Assembly: GCA_029007645.1 (NCBI GenBank)
Contig: JAQXIE010000004.1
Location: 1-37,209 of the forward strand
Origin: Bacteroidales bacterium
GTDB taxonomy: Bacteria; Bacteroidota; Bacteroidia; Bacteroidales; Muribaculaceae
Direction of reading: 5' to 3'
Length of the DNA stretch: 37,209 nt
The notes below the pieces were generated by a model. It had not been told where the DNA came from and made no database searches. It was given only the letters and a program-made list of their open reading frames with translations. A program made the position numbers and the translations under genes. This document shows positions 17,878 to 27,128 of this stretch, in pieces; positions within the stretch are counted from its first letter, which is position 1, and each line of letters opens with the position of its first letter.

Positions 17878-20800
17878 TTACTTCACCTCGATCACCCGGC
17901 CTGCGCTATGGGCCGATATCACCGGTGCGTACTGGCTCTGTGCCGCCGCGATACCGAGGGTATAATCTCCGCCGCGGTCCACATAGCACTCATAGTTTAT
18001 GACATGGGTGCCTTTGCTCAGATACGGTATGAACAGGTTGGTGACGTCATTGCGCACCTCGCGGTAGTACCATACGCCGTCGCTCGACGTATAACCGGAT
18101 ACCTGGTCGGCCGGCTCGAGACATGCCGAACGGCCGTCGTTGACTGCGACATAATCCATATCACGGTCCGCTTCGATCACAAGGGTGACCCTGACCTTAT
18201 CCCCCACCTTCAGTTCGTCGGCTCTGACCGGACCGCCATCGACTGCATATACATTCTTACTGATGCGCAACTGCGGCACCGATGCCTCGCGGACTTCCGT
18301 AACGGGAGCCACATACTGCATCACGACACCTCCCCAGGCCGGACCGGCCGATGTCTTGCGGATACGGATATCTCCGGCTGCCGTCTGCTCGGGAGTCAGC
18401 GTGACTGTAAAGCTGTCGACAATCCTGGCGCGATTCGGAATCTCCACTTCCTTTCCGCCTATCGTGACGGAAGCCGGCGCGCTCGCCGCTGTCCAATCGC
18501 TGCCCGTCGAGAGAATGGCCTGGATCACCTCGGCTGTGCCGCGCATGGCACCCCAATCCTGCGTCTGCTTTGACATCAGCAGCCACTGACGCAGCTGGTC
18601 GACAGCCGGTGCGTTCGGACTTGCCTCACCGTAGGCTTCCAGCACCTGGGCTGTGGTGATCAACGGATTCCAGCCTGAAAGCCAGCCCTCCAGATTGGCG
18701 AACCACATGCCCTTATCCGCACTTACTGAAGCGTACTGCCGCAGAGATTCCAGGATCTGGCCCGCAAACGCTGTCTCCTTCAGTCTCGTCTCCAATGTCA
18801 CGGCCGTCGCCTTGTCGTAGATCGAGAACGTTTTCCATTCCGCTTTTATCGCCTTAAGCGCCTTTGCACGCAACGGCTTGAACCGAACGGTATTCGTAAC
18901 GTTCGGGAAGAAGCTCTTGACGTAGAGGTAATTCAGCAGCGTGCTTGTGCTGAAATACTTGCGTTCAGCTTTCTCCCAGTCGTCGGCCAGACTGTTGTCC
19001 ATGTACCGGAATGCCTTGACGGCCATTTCCTCGGCGCCATCGGGCAGATAGCCCATGCCTTTCAGCATTGCGAAGTGCAGCAGGACCTGTCCGGTGATAT
19101 AGCCGGAAGTCGGCATGTCGGGACACCAGCTCCAACCTCCGTCGTTGTTCTGACGGTTCTGCAGCGTATTTATGATCGCCGCCACAGCTTCTGCCGCGCT
19201 CTTGCTGTCGGTATAGGCGATCAGCTGCGACATGCGGCGTGTTTCATCGGAGGCGTTGTTAACCCATGGAGTGTTCTCCAGCGCCATGAGTTTGATGTTC
19301 TGATTTTTCTGCAGGTTGGATACAAGCGTGCTGTCGGCGGCATTCTCGGAATCGGCGAACGTTTTCAGCGCCTCGGCAATCTGCGGATACTGTTTGATCA
19401 GGCCGGTCGATATGGCGTTGCCGTAAAGGGCGCTCACCTGAGCCAGAATATTCGTCGAGTTCGGAGTCAGGATGGCCGGAAGCGCCGTAACGCACTCCCA
19501 GATGGGATTGCCGCAATATTGCAGCGTCACAGTACCGGAATTTCCGGCATGCTTCTTGTCGAGCGCAACATCGCCCACTTCGATCACCTGCTCGCCGGGT
19601 CCGGCATAGAACGTGCGGCTCTCGAGCACGGGCGTGCTGCTGGGCAGTACGGCGATCTGCGCCCTTTCGGCGTCCCGGTGGCTGCCGCCTTCGGCATATG
19701 CCGTGATCTGCAATTCAGAAATATTGTCAGGCACATCGATTTCAACGGTGACTGTCCTCTGTCCGGAGGCGTCGACCATAGCCGCGGCTTCGCTTACGGA
19801 TTTCAGCACACGGCCGCCGGCGTCCGTCACCAGCATACCGCCGCCTACTGCCAGCGGACTGCCGCTATTGTTGTAAAGGGTCGCGCTGATCCGGGCCTTG
19901 TCGCCGGTGCGCAGGAAGCGCGGCGCATTCATCTGAACCATCACGCTTTTCGACGCCACGGCATCAAGTTTCAGAACCGATCCCCGCATCTGCGAATCAT
20001 AGCCGGCGATCTGGAACTGCCATGTGCCGTTGAACTGAGGAACATCGAAATTCAGGGTCGCCACACCGTCGGCATCCGTCATCATATCAGGCATAAAGAA
20101 CGCCAGCGGACATTCGATCTCCCTGACCGGTTCCTTGACAGCCTCGCTGACGCTACCGATTACAACCGCTTCTACCACCTCATTTTCATCTTCGGCGGCC
20201 TCCTCTTTCACTGAATTGGCGGCTCTCCGTCCGCGAATCTTAAGACTTTTGGATGCCGCTTTAAAATCGGCGGCTTCAGGAGTCGCGGCGTCGAGCATCA
20301 CAGCCCCGGTGCTCATCGTATAGTATACATTGCGGCTTGAATAGCCGCTGTAAAGGCTGTATCCATACGTATTGAGCTCGGGCCATGTCATGGCTCGCTC
20401 GGAGTCATTGCGCACGCGCGACGAACGGCTGAAACTTTCCGACATCCTGCTCCACGGGCACATATTCAGGTAGACGGAAGTCGGCCAGTACAAACCGCCC
20501 CACAGATTCAGATTCCACTCGAAGGGCGCAAGGGCGTTCAGTGCCTTGTTGCTCATCACAGCCATAACGGGGCGTCCGTCCAGAGGACGACCGTCGATGC
20601 TGAACCGGAATTTCCACTGTTCCTTCGAGCCGGGTTCGAGCTTATCGCGGAAGCTCTCGGTGGCGATATCCACGCGCTGCTGTTGTGCCACGGGGATAAT
20701 GCATATCTGGGCGGTCTCAGCCTTGCTGTCATGCATGCCGGAGACATGCACATATACCCTCTCGGTCGCTGTCGGAGCATTCACCTTAAGGTTGACGATG

Positions 20801-23643
20801 CCGTTCGAGACCTTGACCCATTCGCGTTTCAGGACCCTATGGCCGTTGTCGGTCTCGACGAACAGCCAACTGCCGTTGTAGCTGCTTCCCACAGGGATGG
20901 AGGCGTAAGTCTCTCCGGCCTTCATGTTGACGGTTCGCACAGGAGCCCACAGCGCTGTCTCGACGGGAGGTCGCTTGTCGCCACTGCGGTACAGCACAAT
21001 GTCAGTGTTGGAATTCGGACATTCATCGCTGCTCTTCATATCGGCGTTCATCGAGAACGTCAGTTCATAGGCTCCGGATGCAAACCGGTTGAAATCCAGG
21101 TTGAACTCGGGACTTTCGAAATTGCCCCCGGCGACTGTACGGCCCGACTTCTTGTCGCGCATCGTGTAATATATCGTTTTACGTACGGGGTATCCGGTCA
21201 TATCCGTAACGGCTACTTTCACCGCAACGCTGTCGGTATCGACACACGCCGGCGAGCTGGCCGACACCGTCATATCGTAGGCACTTCCCAGCGAGAACAT
21301 CTTGGCCGGAGCCTCCTGCGTCTCGCCTGCGGCATTAGTAACACGTACGTTCAATGCGAAACGTCCGCGGGCGTACGGGGAGTCCTTAAGATTTTCGGTA
21401 GGCAGTTCGATAACGAACTGTCCGTTTCCGTCAACGGTTGTGGTGCCGGAACATTCAGCCTCGGAATTCGCCGATGCCCACCAGAAACGCCAAGGCATAT
21501 ATCTGACGGTGAAATCCACCTTGCCTCCTGCCACCGGCATACCGGAATAAGTCATGGCCCGGCCATCGATTTTCAGCACATCGCCCGGCTTGAAGGAATC
21601 GGCGACTTTGCCGATGCTGACTGCAAATGTCGGCGATTTGTACTCTGCTACTTGCGCAAGTGCCCGGCAGGCGGTTTCAGCGCCTTTGTCGATCCTTACC
21701 TCATACTGTCCGAGCAGGCCGCCGCGCGGGATGACAAATCCACCGTTGACACGGCCGAAGTCGTCCGTGGTCAGATTCAATGAATCGACCAACTGCCGGT
21801 TGGTATTGTAGAGCTTTGCAGTCACATTCCCTTTGCGCAAAGCCGAAATGGATTTATCTTTCTGCGCGGTCACGACGCCGACAAACTGCATACGGTCGCC
21901 GGGCTTGTATATGCTCAGGTCAGTCAGCAGCCGGCCTCCGATTATTGTACGGGCAGCTTCGGACCTGTTATATCGGCCGGCGTAATAATTACCGGTCAGC
22001 CGGTCTGAGCCGTTGGAGATTACAAAGTCGCCCGATTTGGCGGGAAGCGTTACACAGCCATCTTTGTCGGTAACGAGCCGTCGGGATTCGCCTGTTCCGC
22101 GATATACCTGTTCCTTCCACACGACCTTGACACCCGGCAGCGGCTGCTGGTTGCGGGCGTCCACGACATACAGATGCCGGCCCTCCTCACCGGGACCATT
22201 CTCCATGAAGTAACTCATGCTGCTGACAGTAAGCACCGGAGCCGTCACAATGCCTCCATCCTTGATGATACCGTTCTTGGTTCCGTCGGTCGATGCGTAT
22301 ATCGCATATTTTCCAAGCGGCAACTGAGGCATTGCCACCGTATCCGTCATTCGGTCGGGAGCGGTTCCCGTCATTTTCACGGGCACAGTGGCCACAAGCG
22401 CGCCCACTTTGCTCTGAGCCACCCAGTTATCCTTGATTGATTCAGGAACGCGGAAAATCAACAATTTGGCATCGTAGATTCCGGACATGGTCACGGGCAA
22501 CGACCATGCAGTGCCGGGCAGTATCTTCGAGGGCATGTCATTGTATGCCACATTCTGCGATCGAAGTTGCGATACCATGCTCTTAAGAGTATAGCTGTAG
22601 GGCGCCGCAGGATATTTCTTCAGATAATCCTCCAGAATGGTCAGGCAACGACGTCTTGCGGCATTCGATTCGCTGCGGCTAAGCTCTTTGCCGTTTTCCG
22701 GGTATTGCAGCTTTCTGCAGTAATCGGCCACGAAGGGAGCGCCCCATTTAGTGTCGCCATATTTTTCATAACATGCGTCGAGATATGCCATGCGGGCCGG
22801 AGCATAGATGATACGCTCCAGATTCATCTCGCTGAAGAACGCGCCGAGGCATTCGTTGGCCTTCGATTCATTCCGGGCTATGGCTGACTCCAGCAACTGA
22901 TTGCGCAGCGTCCGGCACTGATCCTTGGGACTCGGCAATCCGGTCTTGTCGCCGAACCGCAGGGGCTCGTTATTATCGAATCCCAGATTCTCCAGGATAT
23001 CGACGCCCTTGTAGTCGATAAAGTCCTGGACGGTCATGCCGGCATTCACCGCATCGTCGGCACTTTGCAGCAGTCCCCTGATGTCGGCAAGCGGCATTTG
23101 CGAAAGCGCTCCGCCATGCGAAGACGCCAGGCTTACCAACTGGCGGATGCGGGCGGCAAACTGATCGCCACTCCATTCTTCGACATTGGCGGGATAAGGC
23201 TCCAGAGGAAGTTTGCGGCCGTCGAACTCCCAGCTGTTGTCCCGGTAAATTTCGGCTAACAACTGTGCTTCGACGAGCTTCGACAGTTCCTTCCAGGGGC
23301 TCGCAAGCTTCGCCGACATCTCGTCGAGCATTTTGATCGACTGCTCCACGCTGTCGCGGTTCACCAGATTGTCAGCTATCGTGAGCTGTATGGCAGCACG
23401 AAGGGCGTTTAGGCCATTGCCGTTCCTCATCGCCGCGGCATATTCCGTCCGGGCATTCTTGCCGACTGTCTTGGGATACGCGAAATCCGGTGTTAAAAAG
23501 CTGTTCTTCGTCACTTTGGTCTGAGCTGATGTAGCGGCAGGCTTCTTTCCCGCCGCCTGAGTCGCCGGGGCCGAGGCAAATGGCATAACAATAAGCAACG
23601 ACATCGCCAGAACCCTTACAAATTTACAAAATCGTCTTGACAT
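17878..23643 (-). CDS. Large secreted alpha-2-macroglobulin family protein
   Basis: 1921 residues. Residues 1-30 form a signal peptide (cleavage likely after TQAA). After a helical N-terminal region come MG-type beta domains; the MG2 section is near 560-660 (TDLSIYKPGDRMQFVGVV). The A2M domain starts near 1180 (AFFMPDMMTDADGVATLNF, PQFNGTWQF). It is preceded by a Glu/Val-rich stretch (~1140-1170) that could be the bait-like region. The terpenoid-cyclase-like helical domain has the typical GGWSW at ~1504. No CxEQ thioester motif is found, so covalent trapping of proteases is not expected. A periplasmic protease-inhibitor or envelope-protection role is inferred from the family. The start ATG gives a good signal peptide; no frameshift over 5.7 kb. 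Confidence 0.9.
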   Translation of the reverse strand: MSRRFCKFVRVLAMSLLIVMPFASAPATQAAGKKPAATSAQTKVTKNSFLTPDFAYPKTVGKNARTEYAAAMRNGNGLNALRAAIQLTIADNLVNRDSVEQSIKMLDEMSAKLASPWKELSKLVEAQLLAEIYRDNSWEFDGRKLPLEPYPANVEEWSGDQFAARIRQLVSLASSHGGALSQMPLADIRGLLQSADDAVNAGMTVQDFIDYKGVDILENLGFDNNEPLRFGDKTGLPSPKDQCRTLRNQLLESAIARNESKANECLGAFFSEMNLERIIYAPARMAYLDACYEKYGDTKWGAPFVADYCRKLQYPENGKELSRSESNAARRRCLTILEDYLKKYPAAPYSYTLKSMVSQLRSQNVAYNDMPSKILPGTAWSLPVTMSGIYDAKLLIFRVPESIKDNWVAQSKVGALVATVPVKMTGTAPDRMTDTVAMPQLPLGKYAIYASTDGTKNGIIKDGGIVTAPVLTVSSMSYFMENGPGEEGRHLYVVDARNQQPLPGVKVVWKEQVYRGTGESRRLVTDKDGCVTLPAKSGDFVISNGSDRLTGNYYAGRYNRSEAARTIIGGRLLTDLSIYKPGDRMQFVGVVTAQKDKSISALRKGNVTAKLYNTNRQLVDSLNLTTDDFGRVNGGFVIPRGGLLGQYEVRIDKGAETACRALAQVAEYKSPTFAVSIGKVADSFKPGDVLKIDGRAMTYSGMPVAGGKVDFTVRYMPWRFWWASANSEAECSGTTTVDGNGQFVIELPTENLKDSPYARGRFALNVRVTNAAGETQEAPAKMFSLGSAYDMTVSASSPACVDTDSVAVKVAVTDMTGYPVRKTIYYTMRDKKSGRTVAGGNFESPEFNLDFNRFASGAYELTFSMNADMKSSDECPNSNTDIVLYRSGDKRPPVETALWAPVRTVNMKAGETYASIPVGSSYNGSWLFVETDNGHRVLKREWVKVSNGIVNLKVNAPTATERVYVHVSGMHDSKAETAQICIIPVAQQQRVDIATESFRDKLEPGSKEQWKFRFSIDGRPLDGRPVMAVMSNKALNALAPFEWNLNLWGGLYWPTSVYLNMCPWSRMSESFSRSSRVRNDSERAMTWPELNTYGYSLYSGYSSRNVYYTMSTGAVMLDAATPEAADFKAASKSLKIRGRRAANSVKEEAAEDENEVVEAVVIGSVSEAVKEPVREIECPLAFFMPDMMTDADGVATLNFDVPQFNGTWQFQIAGYDSQMRGSVLKLDAVASKSVMVQMNAPRFLRTGDKARISATLYNNSGSPLAVGGGMLVTDAGGRVLKSVSEAAAMVDASGQRTVTVEIDVPDNISELQITAYAEGGSHRDAERAQIAVLPSSTPVLESRTFYAGPGEQVIEVGDVALDKKHAGNSGTVTLQYCGNPIWECVTALPAILTPNSTNILAQVSALYGNAISTGLIKQYPQIAEALKTFADSENAADSTLVSNLQKNQNIKLMALENTPWVNNASDETRRMSQLIAYTDSKSAAEAVAAIINTLQNRQNNDGGWSWCPDMPTSGYITGQVLLHFAMLKGMGYLPDGAEEMAVKAFRYMDNSLADDWEKAERKYFSTSTLLNYLYVKSFFPNVTNTVRFKPLRAKALKAIKAEWKTFSIYDKATAVTLETRLKETAFAGQILESLRQYASVSADKGMWFANLEGWLSGWNPLITTAQVLEAYGEASPNAPAVDQLRQWLLMSKQTQDWGAMRGTAEVIQAILSTGSDWTAASAPASVTIGGKEVEIPNRARIVDSFTVTLTPEQTAAGDIRIRKTSAGPAWGGVVMQYVAPVTEVREASVPQLRISKNVYAVDGGPVRADELKVGDKVRVTLVIEADRDMDYVAVNDGRSACLEPADQVSGYTSSDGVWYYREVRNDVTNLFIPYLSKGTHVINYECYVDRGGDYTLGIAAAQSQYAPVISAHSAGRVIEVK

Positions 23644-23669
23644 ATCTCAATCGCTATTGTATAGTGTGT

Positions 23670-23724
23670 AAAAAGGGCCGTCCTCAGCACTGTCCGAATT
23701 CGCTCGGAAATGCCTGTACGGCCC
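23670..23724 (-). terminator. Terminator downstream of the Spy-like gene
   Basis: Outer arms 23675-23681 and 23718-23724 pair over 7 bases (GGGCCGT/ACGGCCC), and the 36-base loop contains a second small hairpin (TCCGA/TCGGA). On the minus strand the outer stem is followed by TTTTT. It lies between the Spy-like gene and the alpha-2-macroglobulin gene, suggesting that the latter has its own promoter, though none was recognised. Confidence 0.65.
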
Positions 23725-23746
23725 TTATTTTATGATAATTCCTGAA

Positions 23747-24205
23747 TTATTTTCTCTTGTCCTTATGCCGCATTTTGCGCATCTTCTCCATGTACTGGGC
23801 TTCCGCTTCTTTCATCTTGTACAGCTGTTTGGCCGACAAGAATTTAGAGAACTGAGCGTCATATTGCTTCTCGATTTCCGCGCTTCTTTCCTTGGCATTT
23901 GTCGTGACTTTCAGAGCCGATTCATAGTCGGCCTCACCGGCCTTCTTGGCTTTCTTCATACGCTTTTCCTGCGCCTTGATCTCCCGGAAAATCTTCCAGC
24001 GCTCGTCGCTCATCTGATTGTACAACGGAACGAACTTCTCGCGCTGCTCATCGGTGAGTTCCATTTCCTGGCACAAGTACTTGATCTTGAACTCGCGCAT
24101 CTCCTTGCGCATGGCCGCACGGTCTTTCTTCGGACCGTTCTTCTGGGCATATACAGGTGACAGTGCCAGTATCACCATTGTGAGCATCAGTATGATACGT
24201 TTCAT
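23747..24205 (-). CDS. Spy/CpxP-like periplasmic stress protein
   Basis: 152 residues with a signal peptide ending at VYAQ (cleavage after ~20). The mature protein is highly charged and helical. Two LTxxQ-like repeats are visible, ELTDEQREKFVPLYNQM and FLSAKQLYKMKEAEAQY, which define the Spy/CpxP-type fold (periplasmic chaperone or stress sensor). The C-terminus is Lys/Arg/Met-rich. It starts 6 bases after the probable anti-sigma gene and is presumably cotranscribed with it, followed by its own terminator. The function is inferred from the motifs and the sigma-factor context. Confidence 0.8.
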   Translation of the reverse strand: MKRIILMLTMVILALSPVYAQKNGPKKDRAAMRKEMREFKIKYLCQEMELTDEQREKFVPLYNQMSDERWKIFREIKAQEKRMKKAKKAGEADYESALKVTTNAKERSAEIEKQYDAQFSKFLSAKQLYKMKEAEAQYMEKMRKMRHKDKRK

Positions 24206-24211
24206 AGTTTA

Positions 24212-24688
24212 CTAATATAATATATCTTCATCAGCAACGTCATCCTCTATCGCATTGAAATCGGTCTCGAATTCACGCATATTGTCATAAGCAGAGGCGA
24301 CATCATATTCGGTTTGCATATCGGCTATCAAGCTCGGAACCAACTCATAAGTTTCCTTGGGCTGCACCTCGTCGATAATCTGGGCTATATGCGCCGGAGG
24401 ATTGTCAAGGTTAATCTGGCCTCCACCCGTCACGCGGTGGAACACGTTCATCATCAGCCATATGCCGCAGAACATGGCAGCAAGATACACGTACGGCTTC
24501 ACACGTTGCCATCTGGTCATCTCGACATGCCGTTCAACAGGTGGCTCATCGGCCAGTCGCTCCACCATCTGCTCATTAAATGTCGCAAAATAATCCGGCG
24601 GTACCGTGAATCCTCTCGGCTGGCGCTGACGCTCCCCTCCAAGCAGACGGTCCAATGCCTGTTCTTCTTTATTTCGTTCAACGCTCAT
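24212..24688 (-). CDS. Probable anti-sigma factor (single-pass membrane protein)
   Basis: 158 residues. The N-terminal ~60 are cytoplasmic-type and charged, with the VPPDYFATFNEQMVERL segment often seen in small Bacteroidetes proteins downstream of ECF sigma genes. One membrane helix follows (residues ~70-88, VYLAAMFCGIWLMMNVF), then an acidic C-terminal part ending DDVADEDILY. No zinc-binding HxxxCxxC motif is present. It stands between an ECF sigma gene and a Spy-like gene, so an anti-sigma role is the best guess, but this rests on position and topology. Confidence 0.6.
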   Translation of the reverse strand: MSVERNKEEQALDRLLGGERQRQPRGFTVPPDYFATFNEQMVERLADEPPVERHVEMTRWQRVKPYVYLAAMFCGIWLMMNVFHRVTGGGQINLDNPPAHIAQIIDEVQPKETYELVPSLIADMQTEYDVASAYDNMREFETDFNAIEDDVADEDILY

Positions 24689-24874
24689 CGCTTTATCTTT
24701 TTATTTTATGGACATGGATGCCCCTTGATGGTTTAATCGTTTTGTAGGTTTTCTTATATTTTTTTTCTTTTTTCCATCGGCAATGAACCTTTTTTCATCA
24801 GCAACGTTTAAAAGATAAAAGAAATCGTTTCATGATGTTAGGTTAGTTCGAAAAAGTATTATGAAAGACACTTG

Positions 24875-24904
24875 AAAGCGACTGGTTGTGAAACCGGCCG
24901 CTTT
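24875..24904 (-). other. Hairpin after the ECF sigma gene
   Basis: AAAGCG (24875-24880) pairs with CGCTTT (24899-24904), and CTGGTT with AACCGG inside it (one G-U, one A-C mismatch), with a 4-base loop. It lies 16 bases past the sigma stop. No continuous U-run follows on the minus strand (CAAGTGTCTTTC), so it is either a weak terminator or attenuator, or an RNA-stability element. The rest of the 232-base gap (24689-24920) is A/T-rich with no clear promoter. Confidence 0.45.
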
Positions 24905-24920
24905 AGCGTTATATGTCCGA

Positions 24921-25481
24921 TCAATAATCTTCGGCTTCGATCGCCGCCGTGACTTTTTTTAGCGCATGATGGTACGAGGCTTTCAGTGCCCCGACCGAGG
25001 TGCCGAGAATCTCCGACATCTCCTCGTATTTCATCTCATCGTAGTATCGCATGTTGAATACCAGCCGCTGCTTCTCGGGCAACGCGAGTATCGCTTTCTC
25101 AAGCTTTTTCTGCAGTTCGTCACCGTCGAAGTAAGGGTCGCTCTCCAGACTGTTGAGCAGATACAGATCCTCCTCACTGCTGACATTGTTGCGCTGACGC
25201 TCCTTCTTCAGGAAGTTTATCGATTCGTTTACCGCAATCTTGTACAGCCAGGTCGACAATTTCGCCTCTCCCCTGAAATGATGGATATTCTGCCACACCT
25301 TCATAAAGCTGGCCTGGAGCAGATCGTTGGCGTCGTCATGATTTAGCACCATGCGGCGTATCTGCCAGTATAGCGGCTCGCTGTATGCGTCTACAAGTAT
25401 CCGGAACGCCCCTGCGGAACGCTGCACGTCCTGCAGATCCTTAACCAGTTGCGCTTCATCTATCGGTGCCTTGTAGTCCAT
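24921..25481 (-). CDS. ECF-type RNA polymerase sigma factor
   Basis: 186 residues. Region 2 spans ~20-90 (LYWQIRRMVLNHDDANDLLQ then ASFMKVWQNIHHFRGEAKLSTWLYKIAVNESINFLKK), the classic sigma2 core-binding and -10 recognition helices. Region 4 spans ~125-180 (ALPEKQRLVFNMRYYDEMKYEEMSEILGTSVGALKASYHHALKKV), the sigma4 helix-turn-helix. A linker separates the two. With the downstream membrane protein and Spy-like gene it resembles an envelope-stress regulon. I cannot name the signal or the subgroup. Confidence 0.93.
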   Translation of the reverse strand: MDYKAPIDEAQLVKDLQDVQRSAGAFRILVDAYSEPLYWQIRRMVLNHDDANDLLQASFMKVWQNIHHFRGEAKLSTWLYKIAVNESINFLKKERQRNNVSSEEDLYLLNSLESDPYFDGDELQKKLEKAILALPEKQRLVFNMRYYDEMKYEEMSEILGTSVGALKASYHHALKKVTAAIEAEDY

Positions 25482-25644
25482 CTGATTCTGAAAATTTCGC
25501 CTCCCATGACGGGAAAATTCTTGTTTCAGTGTGCTAATTTAACTAAAAATTTCCTTTTACACCCCGCATCACCCCTTATCTAACTAATTTTAACATTTTT
25601 GCAATCATCAGAATTAGCGCTATCTATTGCACCTCTTTTCCCTT

Positions 25645-25652
25645 TACGTTTG
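25645..25652 (+). promoter_or_regulatory. Predicted -7 element for the small secreted-peptide gene
   Basis: TACGTTTG matches the Bacteroidetes -7 consensus TAnnTTTG exactly. No TTTG is found at the ideal distance upstream; ATTG occurs 15 bases away. Transcription would begin near 25659, leaving a leader of about 75 bases before the ATG at 25734. Confidence 0.45.
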
Positions 25653-25733
25653 TTATACTTATATGAAATCAATCGGTTATGACTCCGATCGATTGCTGTG
25701 ACCATTATATTCTATATGTAATATCTACTGATT

Positions 25734-25868
25734 ATGAATAAGAAACTACTCACGGCGGCTTGCGCCATAGCCATTTGTTGCGCTTCGGCAACCGCCCAAT
25801 ATTCGGATATCGCCAACGGGATCGCCAACGTTCTGATGCCCGCTGTTTCCGGTGCGGCAAAGTGGTAA
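25734..25868 (+). CDS. Small secreted peptide, 44 codons
   Basis: The ATG-to-TAA frame encodes 44 residues. The first 21 form a textbook signal peptide (MNKKLLTAACAIAICCASATA, cleaved at ATA-Q). The remaining 23 contain YSDIANGIANVLMPAVSGAAKW. It has a -7 promoter element about 80 bases upstream and a strong intrinsic terminator 20 bases downstream, as expected of a complete gene. From memory, the mature segment resembles the start of some longer secreted Bacteroidales proteins, so it could also be a truncated remnant of one. The function is unknown. Confidence 0.6.
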   Translation: MNKKLLTAACAIAICCASATAQYSDIANGIANVLMPAVSGAAKW

Positions 25869-25888
25869 TCCATTCTTTGACTGCCAAC

Positions 25889-25919
25889 AAAAAACGCATC
25901 CCGACGGGATGCGTTTTTT
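25889..25919. terminator. Bidirectional intrinsic terminator
   Basis: Arms 25889-25902 and 25906-25919 are perfectly complementary over 14 bases (AAAAAACGCATCCC / GGGATGCGTTTTTT), with a 3-base loop. Six A at one side and six T at the other make it work on both strands. It ends the small-peptide gene (plus) and dnaJ (minus), which converge here. Confidence 0.93.
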
Positions 25920-25936
25920 GTTTCCTTATTTTATTA

Positions 25937-27115
25937 TCAACTTTCGCGGTTCTCGCGGTTGAAGATATGACGCAATCGCGAGAAGATTCGGCTCGATGTG
26001 GATTTGCTCGGCACGACATTCGGAGCGTCCTTCAGGCTTTCGATAGCAGCCTTCTCGGTGTCGTTCAGATTCTCGGGCACATAGACCATCACATTCACAA
26101 GGATATCGCCGACCTGGTTGCTGTTCATCTTGGGGAGTCCCTTGCCGCGCAGACGCAGCACCTTGCCGGGCTGAGTTCCGGGGGCTATCTTGAGCCGTGC
26201 CCGGCCGTCGATGGTCGGCACTTCGGCCGTGCCTCCTAAGGCTGCGGTCGGAAAATCAAGCATCAGGTTATATATCAAGTCGTTCTCGTCGCGGATCAGT
26301 TCATTGTCCGGTTCTTCCTGAATCTTGATCAGCAGGTCGCCGTTGACACCACCGCCACGCGGTGCGTTGCCTTTGCCGCGCATGGTCAGCACCATGCCGT
26401 CCTCCACTCCGGCCGGGATATGGAAGCTTACTACCTGTTCCTTCTTCTCTACGCCCGTGCCATTGCAATAGCTGCAAGGCTCCGTGATGACCTTACCCTC
26501 GCCGTTACATTCGGGACAAACCGACTGACTCTGCATGGCGCCGAGGATAGTCTGCTGTACGGTCGAGATATACCCGGAGCCATGGCAACGCTGGCAGGTG
26601 TGAAACGACGTGCCGTCCTTTGCACCAGTGCCCTTGCAATGCTCGCAAGCGACCAACATAGGAAGCTTGACGGTCTTGTCCACACCGTTCTTGATATCCT
26701 TAAGCGACACCTTGATGGTGATTCGCAGGTCGGTGCCCTTGTTGACATGCTTGCGTGGCCGCTGGCCTGCTGCGCCGCCGAAGCCCTCGCCGCTGAAATG
26801 TCCGCCGAAGATGTCGCCGAAATGAGCGAAGATATCCTCCATCGACATGCCGCCACCGAAACCGCCGCCAAAGCCGCCAAAGCCCTGCGGACCCATGGCA
26901 TGACCGAACTGATCGTACTTGGCACGCTTCTCTGCATCGCTCAGCACATCGTAGGCCTCAGCCGCTTCCTTGAATTTTTCCTCCGCTTCCTTGTCCCCGG
27001 GATTACGGTCAGGATGATACTTTACCGCCATCTTGCGGTAAGCCTTCTTTATCTCATCGGCCGTCGCTCCCTTCTGGACTCCCAGCACTTCGTAATAATC
27101 TCTCTTCTCTGCCAT
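25937..27115 (-). CDS. dnaJ: Chaperone protein DnaJ
   Basis: Hsp40 cochaperone that delivers substrates to DnaK and stimulates its ATPase; 392 residues, type I. The J domain has HPD at residues 34-36. The G/F-rich region is long ([28 protein letters not shown], ~75-125). Four zinc-finger repeats follow: [24 protein letters not shown] and CSYCNGTG. The C-terminal peptide-binding domains are complete. It starts 13 bases after grpE, forming a heat-shock pair; dnaK is not in the window. Confidence 0.97.
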   Translation of the reverse strand: MAEKRDYYEVLGVQKGATADEIKKAYRKMAVKYHPDRNPGDKEAEEKFKEAAEAYDVLSDAEKRAKYDQFGHAMGPQGFGGFGGGFGGGMSMEDIFAHFGDIFGGHFSGEGFGGAAGQRPRKHVNKGTDLRITIKVSLKDIKNGVDKTVKLPMLVACEHCKGTGAKDGTSFHTCQRCHGSGYISTVQQTILGAMQSQSVCPECNGEGKVITEPCSYCNGTGVEKKEQVVSFHIPAGVEDGMVLTMRGKGNAPRGGGVNGDLLIKIQEEPDNELIRDENDLIYNLMLDFPTAALGGTAEVPTIDGRARLKIAPGTQPGKVLRLRGKGLPKMNSNQVGDILVNVMVYVPENLNDTEKAAIESLKDAPNVVPSKSTSSRIFSRLRHIFNRENRES

Positions 27116-27128
27116 GACTTCCTGTCAT

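Noticed and set aside
24228-24808. 14-base repeat TTCATCAGCAACGT in the anti-sigma gene end and again in the sigma/anti-sigma gap
   Set aside because: A few 14-base matches are expected by chance in a window of this size, and there is no further similarity around it.
24735-24820. Tiny minus-strand frames (11-14 codons) in the sigma/anti-sigma gap
   Set aside because: A-rich, no signal or conserved pattern; cannot be told from random frames.
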